Positions 1-7,213 of a DNA stretch of 56,800 bases are shown here, in pieces. The stretch spans positions 1 to 56,800 of the forward strand of contig JAKACC010000004.1 of assembly GCA_021796515.1 (NCBI GenBank). Reading direction: 5' to 3'. This DNA comes from an archaeon (GTDB lineage: Archaea > Thermoproteota > Nitrososphaeria > Nitrososphaerales > Gagatemarchaeaceae). The notes beneath the pieces are model-generated. The model made no database searches. It had not been told where the DNA came from and worked only from the letters and a program-made list of their open reading frames with translations. Position numbers and translations under genes: made by a program. The stretch's first letter is position 1, and each line of letters starts with the position of its first letter.

Positions 1-362
1 TGGTATGAGTAGCTCGGAGGGAGCTGGACAAGAATGGGTCCGAGCTTGCCCGTGGCGATGAGCGGCTTGAGAACCTCCAGGAACCTGACCAGGTCTGCCT
101 CGACTCCCTGGCCCGTGTCAAGCCGCTTGTCATGTGTGAGCTGCCTTGGGAGCTTGACCGAAAAGACGAATCTTTCTGGGGTGTATCTGGCCCACCCCTC
201 GACCATCCTCTTCGAGGGGAACGCGTAGAACGAGGAGTCTACCTCGACGGTCTGATAATACTTGGAGTAGTAAGCGAGCTTGTTCGTCGTCGAGCTGGGA
301 TAGAAAGCGCCCGCCCACTCGTTATACGACCACCCCGACGTCCCTATGAGGAGATCGGACAA
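1..362 (-). CDS. DUF72 (YecE-like) family protein, 3' end cut by window edge
   Basis: The reverse strand is open from a TTG at 362 to the window edge (120 codons) and is missing from the ORF track because it has no ATG. The N-terminus reads LIGTSGWSYNEWAGAFYP, followed by VEVDSSFYAFPS and FVFSVKLPRQLTHDKRL, which are the hallmark segments of the DUF72 TIM-barrel family. The biochemical role of DUF72 is not established. The start is chosen because a TATA-like element lies about 30 nt upstream, implying a leaderless TTG start. The C-terminal half lies outside the window. Confidence 0.85.
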   Translation of the reverse strand, partial: MSDLLIGTSGWSYNEWAGAFYPSSTTNKLAYYSKYYQTVEVDSSFYAFPSKRMVEGWARYTPERFVFSVKLPRQLTHDKRLDTGQGVEADLVRFLEVLKPLIATGKLGPILVQLPPSYSY

Positions 363-387
363 GCTGGTTGGGTCGCTGGGGGTTTGC

Positions 388-397
388 GATTTAAACC
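388..397 (-). promoter_or_regulatory. TATA box of the DUF72 gene
   Basis: The reverse strand carries ggtttaaatc about 30 nt before the TTG start at 362. This spacing matches an archaeal TATA box driving a leaderless transcript. Confidence 0.55.
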
Positions 398-408
398 TCG
401 GCTACGGC

Positions 409-1155
409 CTAGAGGATAGGCATCCATCCGGGACGCGCTGACCAGGTTGCAATGGCGTCGTGGGCGTGGATAGACTCGAAGCACCGCCCGCTCACGAAGA
501 GCGCGTTGGGGAACCTGCTCACGCACTCACGCACGAGGTCCTCGGCGAACCTGGGGTTGGCCTGCGCCTCCAGAATCTTCTTCGCTTCCTCCAGCCTCTT
601 CATGTGCTCCCGCGGCGAAGCAGAGAAACACTCGTTGATCCTCCGGATGACTCCCACCGAGTCCAGCGCCCTCTCGCTCTTGAGGACAAGAGTCATCTGG
701 GCTCGCTGCATGTGCCCGATCCCTATCATCTTCTTCGAGCAGGGACACGCCGTCATCCCGTCGACCACGTAACGATAGGTGACCGCTCCCCGCTGGGTGG
801 CCCGCATGGTGACCTTTGCGAACTGGTCGTCGAAGGGAAGGTCGAAGCTCGCGGTGACGCTCGACCCAGGTTGTGTCTCGTTGATTTCGCTGCATACAAG
901 CCTTAGCCACTGTTCGACCCCCCTGGGCCTTCTGCCGTTGGCCGCCTTCACTAGCCGGCTCATGTGCACCCCTCTGTGCAACCCGGTCGACGTCTGAATC
1001 GAAAGTTCGACGGGGAATGTCAGACTCCCGGTCGTCCCCAGAACCCTGAAGTTTGCAATGCCCGCATCGATCGGAACTTTCGAAGTTTCAGACTGCACGT
1101 CGGCGGTGGCGTCTATGAAGTCGAGAGCGTCTGATGCCCTCTCCTGCCTCTTCAA
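409..1155 (-). CDS. mptA: GTP cyclohydrolase, MptA/FolE2 (type IB) family
   Basis: GTP cyclohydrolase IB opens the GTP ring, the first step toward preQ0/archaeosine or archaeal pterins. The protein contains the family signature ACPCSKKMIGIGHMQRAQM with the metal-binding Cys, the early segment TADVQ..KVPIDAGIANFRV, and a C-terminal RFPNALFVSGRCFESIHAHDA block. The track start at 1269 lies inside queC. A TATA-like attacttaaa at 1181-1190 sits about 30 nt upstream of an in-frame TTG at 1155, so I place the start there (248 aa, normal for the family). It lies just downstream of queC and a QueD-like gene, supporting a role in preQ0 synthesis. No queE is visible in the window. Confidence 0.88.
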   Translation of the reverse strand: MKRQERASDALDFIDATADVQSETSKVPIDAGIANFRVLGTTGSLTFPVELSIQTSTGLHRGVHMSRLVKAANGRRPRGVEQWLRLVCSEINETQPGSSVTASFDLPFDDQFAKVTMRATQRGAVTYRYVVDGMTACPCSKKMIGIGHMQRAQMTLVLKSERALDSVGVIRRINECFSASPREHMKRLEEAKKILEAQANPRFAEDLVRECVSRFPNALFVSGRCFESIHAHDAIATWSARPGWMPIL

Positions 1156-1180
1156 GGAGCCCTGAACTGGCCGCCCTTCC

Positions 1181-1190
1181 TTTAAGTAAT
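1181..1190 (-). promoter_or_regulatory. Internal TATA box upstream of mptA
   Basis: The reverse strand reads attacttaaa across the queC stop codon, about 30 nt before the TTG start of mptA. It suggests mptA has its own promoter in addition to read-through from queC. Confidence 0.5.
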
Positions 1191-1814
1191 TTTCCCCCGA
1201 CCGGGAGAAAGAGGGTCCAGAACCCCGGCCTCGGCGAAGGAACGCCTCCGGGTGAGGCACCCGTCGCACTTCCAGCAGTGCGCCTTCCCATCCCCGTGGC
1301 AGCTCCAGGTCCTTTCCAGAGGCACTCCCAGGGAGGAGGCAAGTGAGATGACTTTCGGCTTCGTCATCCGGCCAAGGGGCCTGACGATGCGAAGGCGGTT
1401 CTTGTCCAAGATAGGGGACGCGGCTCTGAAAGCCCTCTCAAGCGAGCTAAAGAAGCGGGGGGTCACGTCCCGGAAGACCTCTAGATCGTCCCTGTTGTGC
1501 CCTCCCACCAGGACCGAAGCACCCACCTCTTCGCCGTACGAGGCGGCGAACGAGTAAAACACGCTGTTCCTGAGAGGGATGTAGGTCGGAGGGAGACCGC
1601 CGAAGAGACCTCCAGGGATGTCTCCCGCCTCTCTCAGGTCGGGGACCCTCACCAGTCTATGCTCCGATACCCCCGCCCGAGAGGCGATCGACTCCGATGC
1701 CCGAAGCTCCTGCCGGGCGATGCCATGGTACTCGAAGGTCAGCGCCCTGACAGAGTATTCCCGCCTGACCATATAGAGCGCGGTGGCGGAGTCGATCCCA
1801 CCCGAAAGAAGCAC
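1182..1814 (-). CDS. queC: 7-cyano-7-deazaguanine synthase QueC
   Basis: QueC converts 7-carboxy-7-deazaguanine to preQ0 using ATP and ammonia; in archaea preQ0 is the precursor of archaeosine in tRNA. The PP-loop motif LLSGGIDSATALY is at the extreme N-terminus. The C-terminal zinc site is visible as CHGDGKAHCWKCDGC (four Cys, plus His). The start is GTG at 1814, overlapping the upstream stop by one base (TAGTG), so translation is probably coupled to the QueD-like gene. At 210 aa it is slightly short for the family, but no core motif is missing. Confidence 0.92.
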   Translation of the reverse strand: MLLSGGIDSATALYMVRREYSVRALTFEYHGIARQELRASESIASRAGVSEHRLVRVPDLREAGDIPGGLFGGLPPTYIPLRNSVFYSFAASYGEEVGASVLVGGHNRDDLEVFRDVTPRFFSSLERAFRAASPILDKNRLRIVRPLGRMTKPKVISLASSLGVPLERTWSCHGDGKAHCWKCDGCLTRRRSFAEAGVLDPLSPGRGKIT

Positions 1815-2674
1815 TACCGCTTCTTTCGTCCTGCCGACGCACCGTCCTGATGCAGTTTCGCCAGTACGTGGCTACCCTTGTTGAGGCCTTCGTAGACATA
1901 GACTCCGACGGCGGTCACGTTCTTGGGCATCTTCGGGGCGACGCGCCCGAGGACCTCCCTCGCCAGGTTCTCCACCGTCGCCTCTCCATTCAACAGGACC
2001 GTCGTGTCTTTGGGGGCCTTTATGGCAAACTCTCCGTGCACAGTCTTGAACATGAGTGAGACGCTCTTGGCGTCCATGGCGGTCACATACTTCTCGTTGA
2101 TGAACAGCTTGTGGTCTAACCCCCGCACTGCCTCCCTGACTACAGGCTTCGTCACCCCGAAGTCGACCACCATCCCCTCGATGGGGCGGCCGACGACTTC
2201 CACCAGGACGCTGGAGGTGTGCCCATGCATGACCGAACACTTCTCAGTCTTAGGGAGGATGTGCGCATAGTCGAAGTTGAAAGAAGGGTCGTCGAGGAAA
2301 ATCGTCTGGACTCCTCCCTCTTCCCCAAGACCGAGCACCCTGATACCGTGGTCCATGCCATCGCTGCGGATCGCGTCCCTCCTGACGATCACGCAGTCTT
2401 TCTTCACTTGGTTCAGCCCTCTCAGTTCAGAGCCGCCAAACGCGGGTTCGACGAAGAGCCATACGCCATTGACCGCGAAATCTGCGACCAGCCCTGACCC
2501 TGGGACCTTCACGTTCTCCCTGTAGGCGATTTTTAGGCCGTCGAGGAGTCCCGCCACCAGCTGGTGAGTCCCGCTTCTCTTCAAGCCCCCTGCCGTCCTG
2601 TACCCCCTCTCATACCCCCCTTCGTCAAGGCGCCTGAGCCGGGGGGCGAGCTTGGACAGGAGTTTCTCACTCAT
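1814..2674 (-). CDS. queD: 6-pyruvoyl-tetrahydropterin/6-carboxy-tetrahydropterin synthase (QueD-like) with an extra N-terminal domain
   Basis: The C-terminal half (about residues 130-275) is a PTPS/QueD domain. Zinc ligands are FDYAH and MHGHT, the catalytic Cys is in TEKCSVMHGH, followed by MVVDFG and LDHKLFIN and a late glutamate in VYVYEGLN. QueD makes 6-carboxytetrahydropterin for preQ0. The N-terminal about 130 residues are not part of the usual enzyme. They contain VADFAVNGVWLFVEP followed by NQVKKDCVIVRRDAI, a D...E...K pattern loosely like PD-(D/E)xK/VSR-type nuclease folds; that resemblance is inference only. It is the first gene of the queD-queC-mptA operon. ATG 2674 is about 30 nt from a TATA box. 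Confidence 0.85.
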   Translation of the reverse strand: MSEKLLSKLAPRLRRLDEGGYERGYRTAGGLKRSGTHQLVAGLLDGLKIAYRENVKVPGSGLVADFAVNGVWLFVEPAFGGSELRGLNQVKKDCVIVRRDAIRSDGMDHGIRVLGLGEEGGVQTIFLDDPSFNFDYAHILPKTEKCSVMHGHTSSVLVEVVGRPIEGMVVDFGVTKPVVREAVRGLDHKLFINEKYVTAMDAKSVSLMFKTVHGEFAIKAPKDTTVLLNGEATVENLAREVLGRVAPKMPKNVTAVGVYVYEGLNKGSHVLAKLHQDGASAGRKKR

Positions 2675-2699
2675 CTTCGGTGTGGCCGGAGACGGGTTC

Positions 2700-2709
2700 G
2701 TTTATACTG
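2700..2709. promoter_or_regulatory. Shared, near-palindromic TATA box for queD (-) and tRNA-Gly (+)
   Basis: The sequence gtttatactg is followed about 29 nt later by tRNA-Gly on the + strand. It also lies 30 nt before the queD ATG on the - strand (read as cagtataaac). No other TATA-like element is visible between the two genes, so one element probably serves both directions. Confidence 0.55.
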
Positions 2710-2732
2710 TTTCCGGCGGAGGGGCCTGTGGC

Positions 2733-2822
2733 GCGGCCTTGATCCAGCCTGGTCAGGATAGTGGCTTCCCATTCCCTGAGAGGAGAGAGCCATTCGCCCG
2801 GGTTCGAATCCCGGAGGCCGCA
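2733..2822 (+). tRNA. tRNA-Gly(CCC) with a 16-nt intron; CCA encoded
   Basis: Acceptor gcggcct pairs with aggccgc. The D stem atcc/ggat and T arm ccggg-ttcgaat-cccgg are intact. The anticodon stem gtggc/gccat encloses an over-long loop starting ttccca, giving anticodon CCC at 2768-2770. Removing 16 nt at the canonical 37/38 site (about 2772-2787) restores a 7-nt loop. The discriminator is A, followed by genomically encoded CCA (2823-2825). Splicing would need EndA and RtcB, both encoded in this window. Confidence 0.9.
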
Positions 2823-3011
2823 CCACAAATCGCGCCGCGTAACCATTCGGAGCAGTGGTCGGCGGGCCGTGAAGCCGGGGCCCATTGGAACTTGCGCTCG
2901 TTGTGACCGCTGCCAAGTCATGGTGAAGCTCTAATCCACAGGCCCTTCTCCATCACGTCCCATGTATGATTGCCAGCTTCGGGGATAATGGTGGTCAGTC
3001 GACCTGCGCGG

Positions 3012-3470
3012 TCAGTCTCCGATTGCCTTCAGAGCCTCAATCGCCTCGGCGATGTGCTGTCTTGGCTTGAGCTGCGACGAGAACTTGTGTCTTACGACAC
3101 CTTTCTTGTCTATGACGAAAGTGACCCGGTCAGGGATGAGGCCCATCGACTTCGCACCGTACTCAGCTCTGACTTTGCCCCCTACGTCTGCGAGCAGCGG
3201 GAATCTGGCCCCACATTCCTTTGCGAAACCGCTATGGCTCTCGGCCGAGTCGGAGCTTATGCCGACCACCTCTGCTCCCATCTCCAAAAGGCCTTCGTAG
3301 TTTTCACCGAATCCCTTTGTCTCTTGTGTGCATCCCGCGGTGAAGTCCTTGGGATAGAAGTAGAGGACCACGTTCTTCGTGCCGGCGAACTCATGTAACG
3401 ACACCGTCCGTCCATCCTGTGCTGGGAGGGTGAAGTCAGGGGCCTTGTCCCCTACCTTTGGACCGCCCAA
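3012..3470 (-). CDS. bcp: Thioredoxin-dependent peroxiredoxin (Bcp/PrxQ family)
   Basis: It reduces peroxides using thioredoxin. The N-terminus [15 protein letters not shown], the peroxidatic Cys in [12 protein letters not shown], and [16 protein letters not shown] are Bcp signatures. A second Cys in KECGARF may act as a resolving residue. At 152 aa it has the usual length. The start is TTG at 3470, preceded by TGAGGA, which can act as a Shine-Dalgarno sequence and overlaps the stop of the upstream gene 5 nt away. It is probably co-transcribed with that gene. Cytosolic, oxidative-stress role. Confidence 0.92.
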   Translation of the reverse strand: MGGPKVGDKAPDFTLPAQDGRTVSLHEFAGTKNVVLYFYPKDFTAGCTQETKGFGENYEGLLEMGAEVVGISSDSAESHSGFAKECGARFPLLADVGGKVRAEYGAKSMGLIPDRVTFVIDKKGVVRHKFSSQLKPRQHIAEAIEALKAIGD

Positions 3471-3475
3471 TGTCC

Positions 3476-3811
3476 TCAGGTCCCCTCCGTGATCTTCTTC
3501 ATTGTAATCGAGCCGTTCCGGATGTCCAAGTCATAGATTTCATTGACGTCGAGCCTCAGGCCGAACATGTCGTACTCCGACTCGGTCAGGGTCATGATAA
3601 TCTTGGAGAACCCTACCTCCCTCATCTGGGGCATCAGACCCATGGACTGCAACTGCGACACCATCCCCTGGACGACTCTGGCCTCGTCGCTGGCAGGGAA
3701 CATTTCCGGCCTGCGCGCGTCTCTGACCTCAACCAGCTCGATTTGCTTCGCCGGGAGCCCGGTCAGAGGGTCAGTAACTCCGCTGATCCGGTTCACCTTC
3801 ACCTTGCCCAT
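3476..3811 (-). CDS. Small conserved archaeal protein, possibly arcadin-1-like
   Basis: A 111-aa soluble protein beginning [20 protein letters not shown] and ending [10 protein letters not shown], predicted mainly beta-rich with a central Gln/Met-rich helix. The N-terminal layout (K-K-R-I...TG.P.K.IELVEV) resembles, from memory, the arcadin-1 family linked to crenactin cytoskeletons. I could not verify this by a search. It has its own TATA box (agtttatacc, about 3834-3843), 28 nt before the ATG, implying a leaderless start, and is followed directly by bcp. No cytoskeletal gene is adjacent, so the function remains open. Confidence 0.5.
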   Translation of the reverse strand: MGKVKVNRISGVTDPLTGLPAKQIELVEVRDARRPEMFPASDEARVVQGMVSQLQSMGLMPQMREVGFSKIIMTLTESEYDMFGLRLDVNEIYDLDIRNGSITMKKITEGT

Positions 3812-3886
3812 TGGTGCGTCGTCCCATGCCGCTGGTATAAACTCAGCGCCGGCTGTTTGCGCTCCGTTTGCTGCATGGAAACGGGG

Positions 3887-4363
3887 CTATTGTTGCGCGT
3901 CTGACCCAGGCTCGCCGTGTGTCTCTTCAGGCGCCCCCTGCTGCGGCTCCTCGGGGGGCATCTGGACGCCTTCCTCGCCCTGCTGGTTCGCCATGATAGC
4001 CTCAACATCTTCTGGCGAGAGGATTCTTGCCATCGAGAGGTTCACCAGTGAGTTCGCAGACGCGTCGCCGGACATCCTCCCTATCCTCCCTCTGAGCTGG
4101 CGCCATTTCAGCTTCGTGTTTCCGCTCTTGGAGGTATAGATGATCCCGAGGACGTCTCTGGCGTTGATGAACGTGATGTCCCTGATCTTCTTGAGGTCTA
4201 CCTTGTCGACCGCCTCAACATAGATGGATCCCTGATCACCTTGCTTTTCAGGGAACACTTCAGGGTCTCTGAGGTATGACTCCGGGATGAAGCTCCTGCA
4301 GGTGCTGCTGATCAGAAACCTGCGGAACCCCTCGAGGTTGCAAGTGACGTCGAGCTCGACCAA
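3887..4363 (-). CDS. Hypothetical protein with an acidic, Pro/Gln-rich C-terminal tail
   Basis: A 158-aa protein I do not recognise. The first about 120 residues look folded: CNLEGFRRFLISSTCRSFIPESYL, then a basic stretch KLKWRQLRGRIGRMSG. Residues from about 125 onward are a low-complexity, acidic and proline/glutamine-rich tail, probably disordered. The basic core might bind nucleic acid, but this is a guess. The start is TTG at 4363, with GAGGAGG upstream and a TATA-like cattttataac about 40 nt upstream. It stands 75 nt from the next gene, which has its own promoter. Confidence 0.6.
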   Translation of the reverse strand: MVELDVTCNLEGFRRFLISSTCRSFIPESYLRDPEVFPEKQGDQGSIYVEAVDKVDLKKIRDITFINARDVLGIIYTSKSGNTKLKWRQLRGRIGRMSGDASANSLVNLSMARILSPEDVEAIMANQQGEEGVQMPPEEPQQGAPEETHGEPGSDAQQ

Positions 4364-4559
4364 ATCCCGTCGCCTGACTCGCCGCGCCTCCTCAGAGGTT
4401 ATAAAATGATTCCCGCACAGAAACGGCTCTCCGGGGAAGGGTGGGTTCCACTACTCAAGATCTTCCACACAAGGTTCAGACGGCTAATCCGGTCATCACC
4501 CACGACGAAAACACGGGTCGCTCAACATTAAAGCGTTCCAGAGGCGCGGCGCAGCCTCG

Positions 4560-5120
4560 ATGCGGTTCCTCGTCGGGTTGAAGGCGAAGGGGGTCCCCCA
4601 AGGGAGCCTCCTGGACTCGGCCAGAGCGGCCGCCAGGGGGCTCGGCGTCCAATGCAGCAACCCGAAGTGGACCTCGTCCGGGACCCTCGAGCTCGACGTG
4701 TTCTCCCCGACTCGAGGAGACTTCGACCTCTTCCTTGAAGTAGTCCGCCCTCTGGCCGACCTCGAGTTCGCCCGTGACCTGAGCGCGCCCCCAGAGCACA
4801 GATCCGAACCCGAGCTCCTCTCTGAAGCGAGGTCCCTCTTCAACGCAGAGCGCTACTGGGAGTGCCATGAAGTCCTCGAGGGGATCTGGAGGTCGAAGCA
4901 GGGGGAGGAGAAGCGGCTCCTCCAAGGGATCATCCTGGTCTGCGCCGCTTTCGTGCATCATCAGAAGGGGGAGGCGGAAGTAGCCATCGGCATCATGAGG
5001 CGCGCCAGGCCTCAGCTCATCTACCCCTCACCCAAGTACTGCGGCTTCGACGTGGGGGCTCTCAGGGCGAACGTCGAGACGGTCATCCAGACCGGCCACT
5101 TCTCAAACTTCCGGGTCTAG
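4560..5120 (+). CDS. DUF309 domain protein
   Basis: The C-terminal half (residues about 90-160) matches DUF309: SLFNAERYWECHEVLEGIW, then RLLQGIILVCAAFVHHQKGE. This is the family's helical bundle with its conserved H-E-LE-W and Q-G pattern. The N-terminal about 85 residues are a separate region without a recognised domain. DUF309 proteins have no agreed function. A TATA-like cattaaag lies about 32 nt before the ATG. The 3' end overlaps the convergent membrane-protein gene by 4 nt. Confidence 0.8.
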   Translation: MRFLVGLKAKGVPQGSLLDSARAAARGLGVQCSNPKWTSSGTLELDVFSPTRGDFDLFLEVVRPLADLEFARDLSAPPEHRSEPELLSEARSLFNAERYWECHEVLEGIWRSKQGEEKRLLQGIILVCAAFVHHQKGEAEVAIGIMRRARPQLIYPSPKYCGFDVGALRANVETVIQTGHFSNFRV

Positions 5121-5551
5121 CCGAACACGGGGAGGTTCATCGGATTCGCCTGTTCGGAGAGGGCGTTCCTGTCCCTCAGTCCCAGCAGGTTCAGCCCGAT
5201 GCCCAGGGCCGCCAGGACGACGCCGAGCGCGTAATGGTAAAAGACGCCCCCGAGGGAGGGATACCCGACGTAAAGGTAGGCGAGGTACCCCAGCAGCGCG
5301 AGGAAGACCGCAGAGAGACCGGCGCCCACAGGGTACGCGATCGACGCCCCCCAGAACCCGAAGGCGCCCACCGCCAATAGGGCGAATGCGAGCACGACGA
5401 CCAGGCCCGGCACAGCCCAGCCCAGTTGGGGCGCGACGCAACCCCCGGAGGGGCAGCCCCCCGGGGAGTTCCATATCCAGGTGGTGTAGATGGCGAAAGC
5501 CGACTCCAATATGGTGGTCCCACCGGCCACCTTCTTGATGGACGACGTCAC
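5117..5551 (-). CDS. Four-TM membrane protein, last gene of the trmB-type operon
   Basis: A 144-aa protein with about four hydrophobic segments, including GLVVVLAFALLAVGAFGFWG and AVFLALLGYLAYLYVGY. An early CPSGGC motif lies in the first loop and could form a disulfide or bind metal. No family recognised. Its start overlaps the upstream stop by 4 nt (ATGA), making it the fourth gene of the operon that begins with a TrmB-like regulator. Confidence 0.65.
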   Translation of the reverse strand: MTSSIKKVAGGTTILESAFAIYTTWIWNSPGGCPSGGCVAPQLGWAVPGLVVVLAFALLAVGAFGFWGASIAYPVGAGLSAVFLALLGYLAYLYVGYPSLGGVFYHYALGVVLAALGIGLNLLGLRDRNALSEQANPMNLPVFG

Positions 5552-5973
5552 TTCTGCACCGTCAGCCTGTAGTGCCCGGCTTCGACGTTCTTGTTGATGT
5601 TGTCCCTCACGAGGAAGAGCCTGTGGATGGGGTCGACCGTCACGGGCGACAGCGAGAAGTCCTTCCCAACGACGAGCTCATACACCCGGCCGTCTCTGCA
5701 GGCGTGCGCCAGCTTCTTCCCCGGTTTCGCCCCGAGGCTGTTCATCACGACGTCTTTGGCCGTCGTGCAGGTTAGGACCGCCCACTCTTCGTCTTCCGGT
5801 ATCGACTCGAACCCTACGCTCGGCTTGAGCGGCTCTCCATACCTCTTGTCGTCGCAGAACAGCTTCTTGCAGCTCCTGCACCTCCAGACGTCCACGACCC
5901 CCTGAAGGTAGTTGTCGCGGTTCACGTTGACCATGCCGATGAATACGATTTCATGCTGGTGAGGTTCAGTCAT
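5548..5973 (-). CDS. Hypothetical zinc-ribbon-like protein
   Basis: A 141-aa soluble protein with a short Cys cluster WRCRSCKKLFC near residue 30 that could bind a metal, although a second CxxC pair is not evident. The rest is unrecognised, with TAKDVVMNSLG and a C-terminal HYRLTVQK. It overlaps both neighbours by 4 nt (ATGA), so it is translationally coupled inside the TrmB operon. Confidence 0.6.
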   Translation of the reverse strand: MTEPHQHEIVFIGMVNVNRDNYLQGVVDVWRCRSCKKLFCDDKRYGEPLKPSVGFESIPEDEEWAVLTCTTAKDVVMNSLGAKPGKKLAHACRDGRVYELVVGKDFSLSPVTVDPIHRLFLVRDNINKNVEAGHYRLTVQK

Positions 5974-6341
5974 TGTTCAGCCGCCTCCGCCCCCCTGTTT
6001 TTCTCCGTTGCGGCCTCGTACAGAGGGATGAGCTCCAGTATCAGCCTGTCTACGCGCATCCTCCTCTGGTTGATCTCCCTCACCATCGCCTCTCTCCAGG
6101 TCCTGTAACCGTTGGCTATCCCCAGCCTGGGGTGCACCGGGATGACGCTCTCCCCATCGCCTGAGATGATGGCCATCCCCTTCTCCAAGAGCCCTTTGGC
6201 CGACTCCCTCTGCGAGGATGGGACCCGGCCCTCGCGCAGGAGCCTCAGGTAGAGGGTGGCTTCCTCTCTGGACAGCGCCGCCTCGGCCCTCAGCTCCCTG
6301 ACGACCTCTTCCTCATCCCTGGGCGGCTGTCTTCTGCTCAA
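5970..6341 (-). CDS. Small TrmB-related (degenerate winged-helix) protein
   Basis: A 123-aa charged protein. The segment LSREEATLYLRLLREG mirrors the first HTH helix of the adjacent TrmB protein (LTGSEVKAYVALLKGG), and the gene sits directly downstream with an ATGA overlap. The canonical recognition helix is not obvious; instead there is HPRLGIANGYRTWREAM and a long C-terminal helix rich in Arg and Glu. It may have arisen from a duplicated TrmB HTH and now act as a partner or modulator. That is inference. Confidence 0.55.
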   Translation of the reverse strand: MSRRQPPRDEEEVVRELRAEAALSREEATLYLRLLREGRVPSSQRESAKGLLEKGMAIISGDGESVIPVHPRLGIANGYRTWREAMVREINQRRMRVDRLILELIPLYEAATEKNRGAEAAEQ

Positions 6342-7102
6342 TGATTTGACGTCCCCGGCGAGCTCCAGAGGAACTCGAAGTAGTCCTTCGCGAAGCTCGC
6401 CAGCCCGTGGTGAGAAGCCCAGATTGCAAGCGGGAGACCTCCCTGCTCCCCGCTCCCAAGCAGGAGGACCACCTCTCTGGAGTCCGATACGAGGCCTCCT
6501 CCGTACATCGTCTTCCTCGACCTGACCTCTGCGTGCTTCGCCAGCTGGTCAGCCGCCCCATGCGGGAGGTCAGGGGAAGTCAGTATGAGGCATTTGACCC
6601 CCTTCTCCCTCAAGGTGGCAAGGAGGGGCTCGATCCTGTCGATGAACGGCGCCAGCTGCGAAGGCAGCGCTATGAGCAGCTCCGCCCTGCAGTTCAGCAG
6701 CAGGTTCTTCACCCGCGAAAGGATCTCGTTAGTCCCTCTCATGATCCATATGTCCGGCTTCTCCTGCTCTCCTCTGCTGACATAGATCCCCATCAGCTCC
6801 TCGAGGGCGGTCTGTTCCCTCTCCTTTCTCTCGGTCTCCTGCCTGGCCCTCAGCTCTTCCAGGGCGGTGTCCGGAGGCTTCGCGGTATACACGATTGGCC
6901 TGCTTTTCTGCTCCTCCACCCACCCGCGCCTGTGAAGCGACTCCAGGGCGTCATACACCTTGGAGTAGGGTATCCTTGCTTCCCTGCTTACGTCGCTGGC
7001 GGTCATCGTCCCTCCCTTCAGGAGGGCGACGTACGCTTTGACCTCGCTCCCGGTCAGACCGAGCTCCTCCAGAGACCCAGACGCCCTCTCGCTCAGAGTC
7101 AC
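6338..7102 (-). CDS. TrmB-family transcriptional regulator
   Basis: The N-terminal winged helix LGLTGSEVKAYVALLKGG..TASDVSREARIPYSKVYDALESLHRRGWVEE is the TrmB DNA-binding domain. A coiled linker (RARQETERKEREQTALEEL) and a C-terminal PLD-like sensor region follow (PDIWIMRGTNEILSRVKNLL). The track start (7222) would read through the divergent promoter. I favour GTG 7102 (254 aa), which leaves the inverted repeat at 7141-7171 in its leader. It is first in a four-gene operon and divergent from the tetraether-synthase-like gene, so it may control that gene and itself. Confidence 0.8.
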   Translation of the reverse strand: MTLSERASGSLEELGLTGSEVKAYVALLKGGTMTASDVSREARIPYSKVYDALESLHRRGWVEEQKSRPIVYTAKPPDTALEELRARQETERKEREQTALEELMGIYVSRGEQEKPDIWIMRGTNEILSRVKNLLLNCRAELLIALPSQLAPFIDRIEPLLATLREKGVKCLILTSPDLPHGAADQLAKHAEVRSRKTMYGGGLVSDSREVVLLLGSGEQGGLPLAIWASHHGLASFAKDYFEFLWSSPGTSNH

Positions 7103-7140
7103 CTTTTCCAGCCTCCGGTCCCGTCGCGACAGGGCGAGTT

Positions 7141-7171
7141 TTAACTTTTTACCCTCGGCAAAGTTAAAATG
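7141..7171. promoter_or_regulatory. Perfect 10-bp inverted repeat: probable operator of the TrmB regulator
   Basis: ttttaacttt and aaagttaaaa flank an 11-bp spacer. The repeat lies just beside the TATA-like gcttatatgc (7173-7182), whose reverse complement gcatataagc can also serve the opposite strand. A regulator bound here would cover the trmB start region and the upstream edge of the divergent promoter. Confidence 0.6.
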
Positions 7172-7213
7172 CTTATATGCACTACGGGGTAGGGAGACTC
7201 CAGCGAATCTACT

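Noticed and set aside
2900-2975. C/D-box-like sequence (gtgatgg on the minus strand)
   Set aside because: The C box is imperfect and no D box (CTGA) at a proper distance was found.
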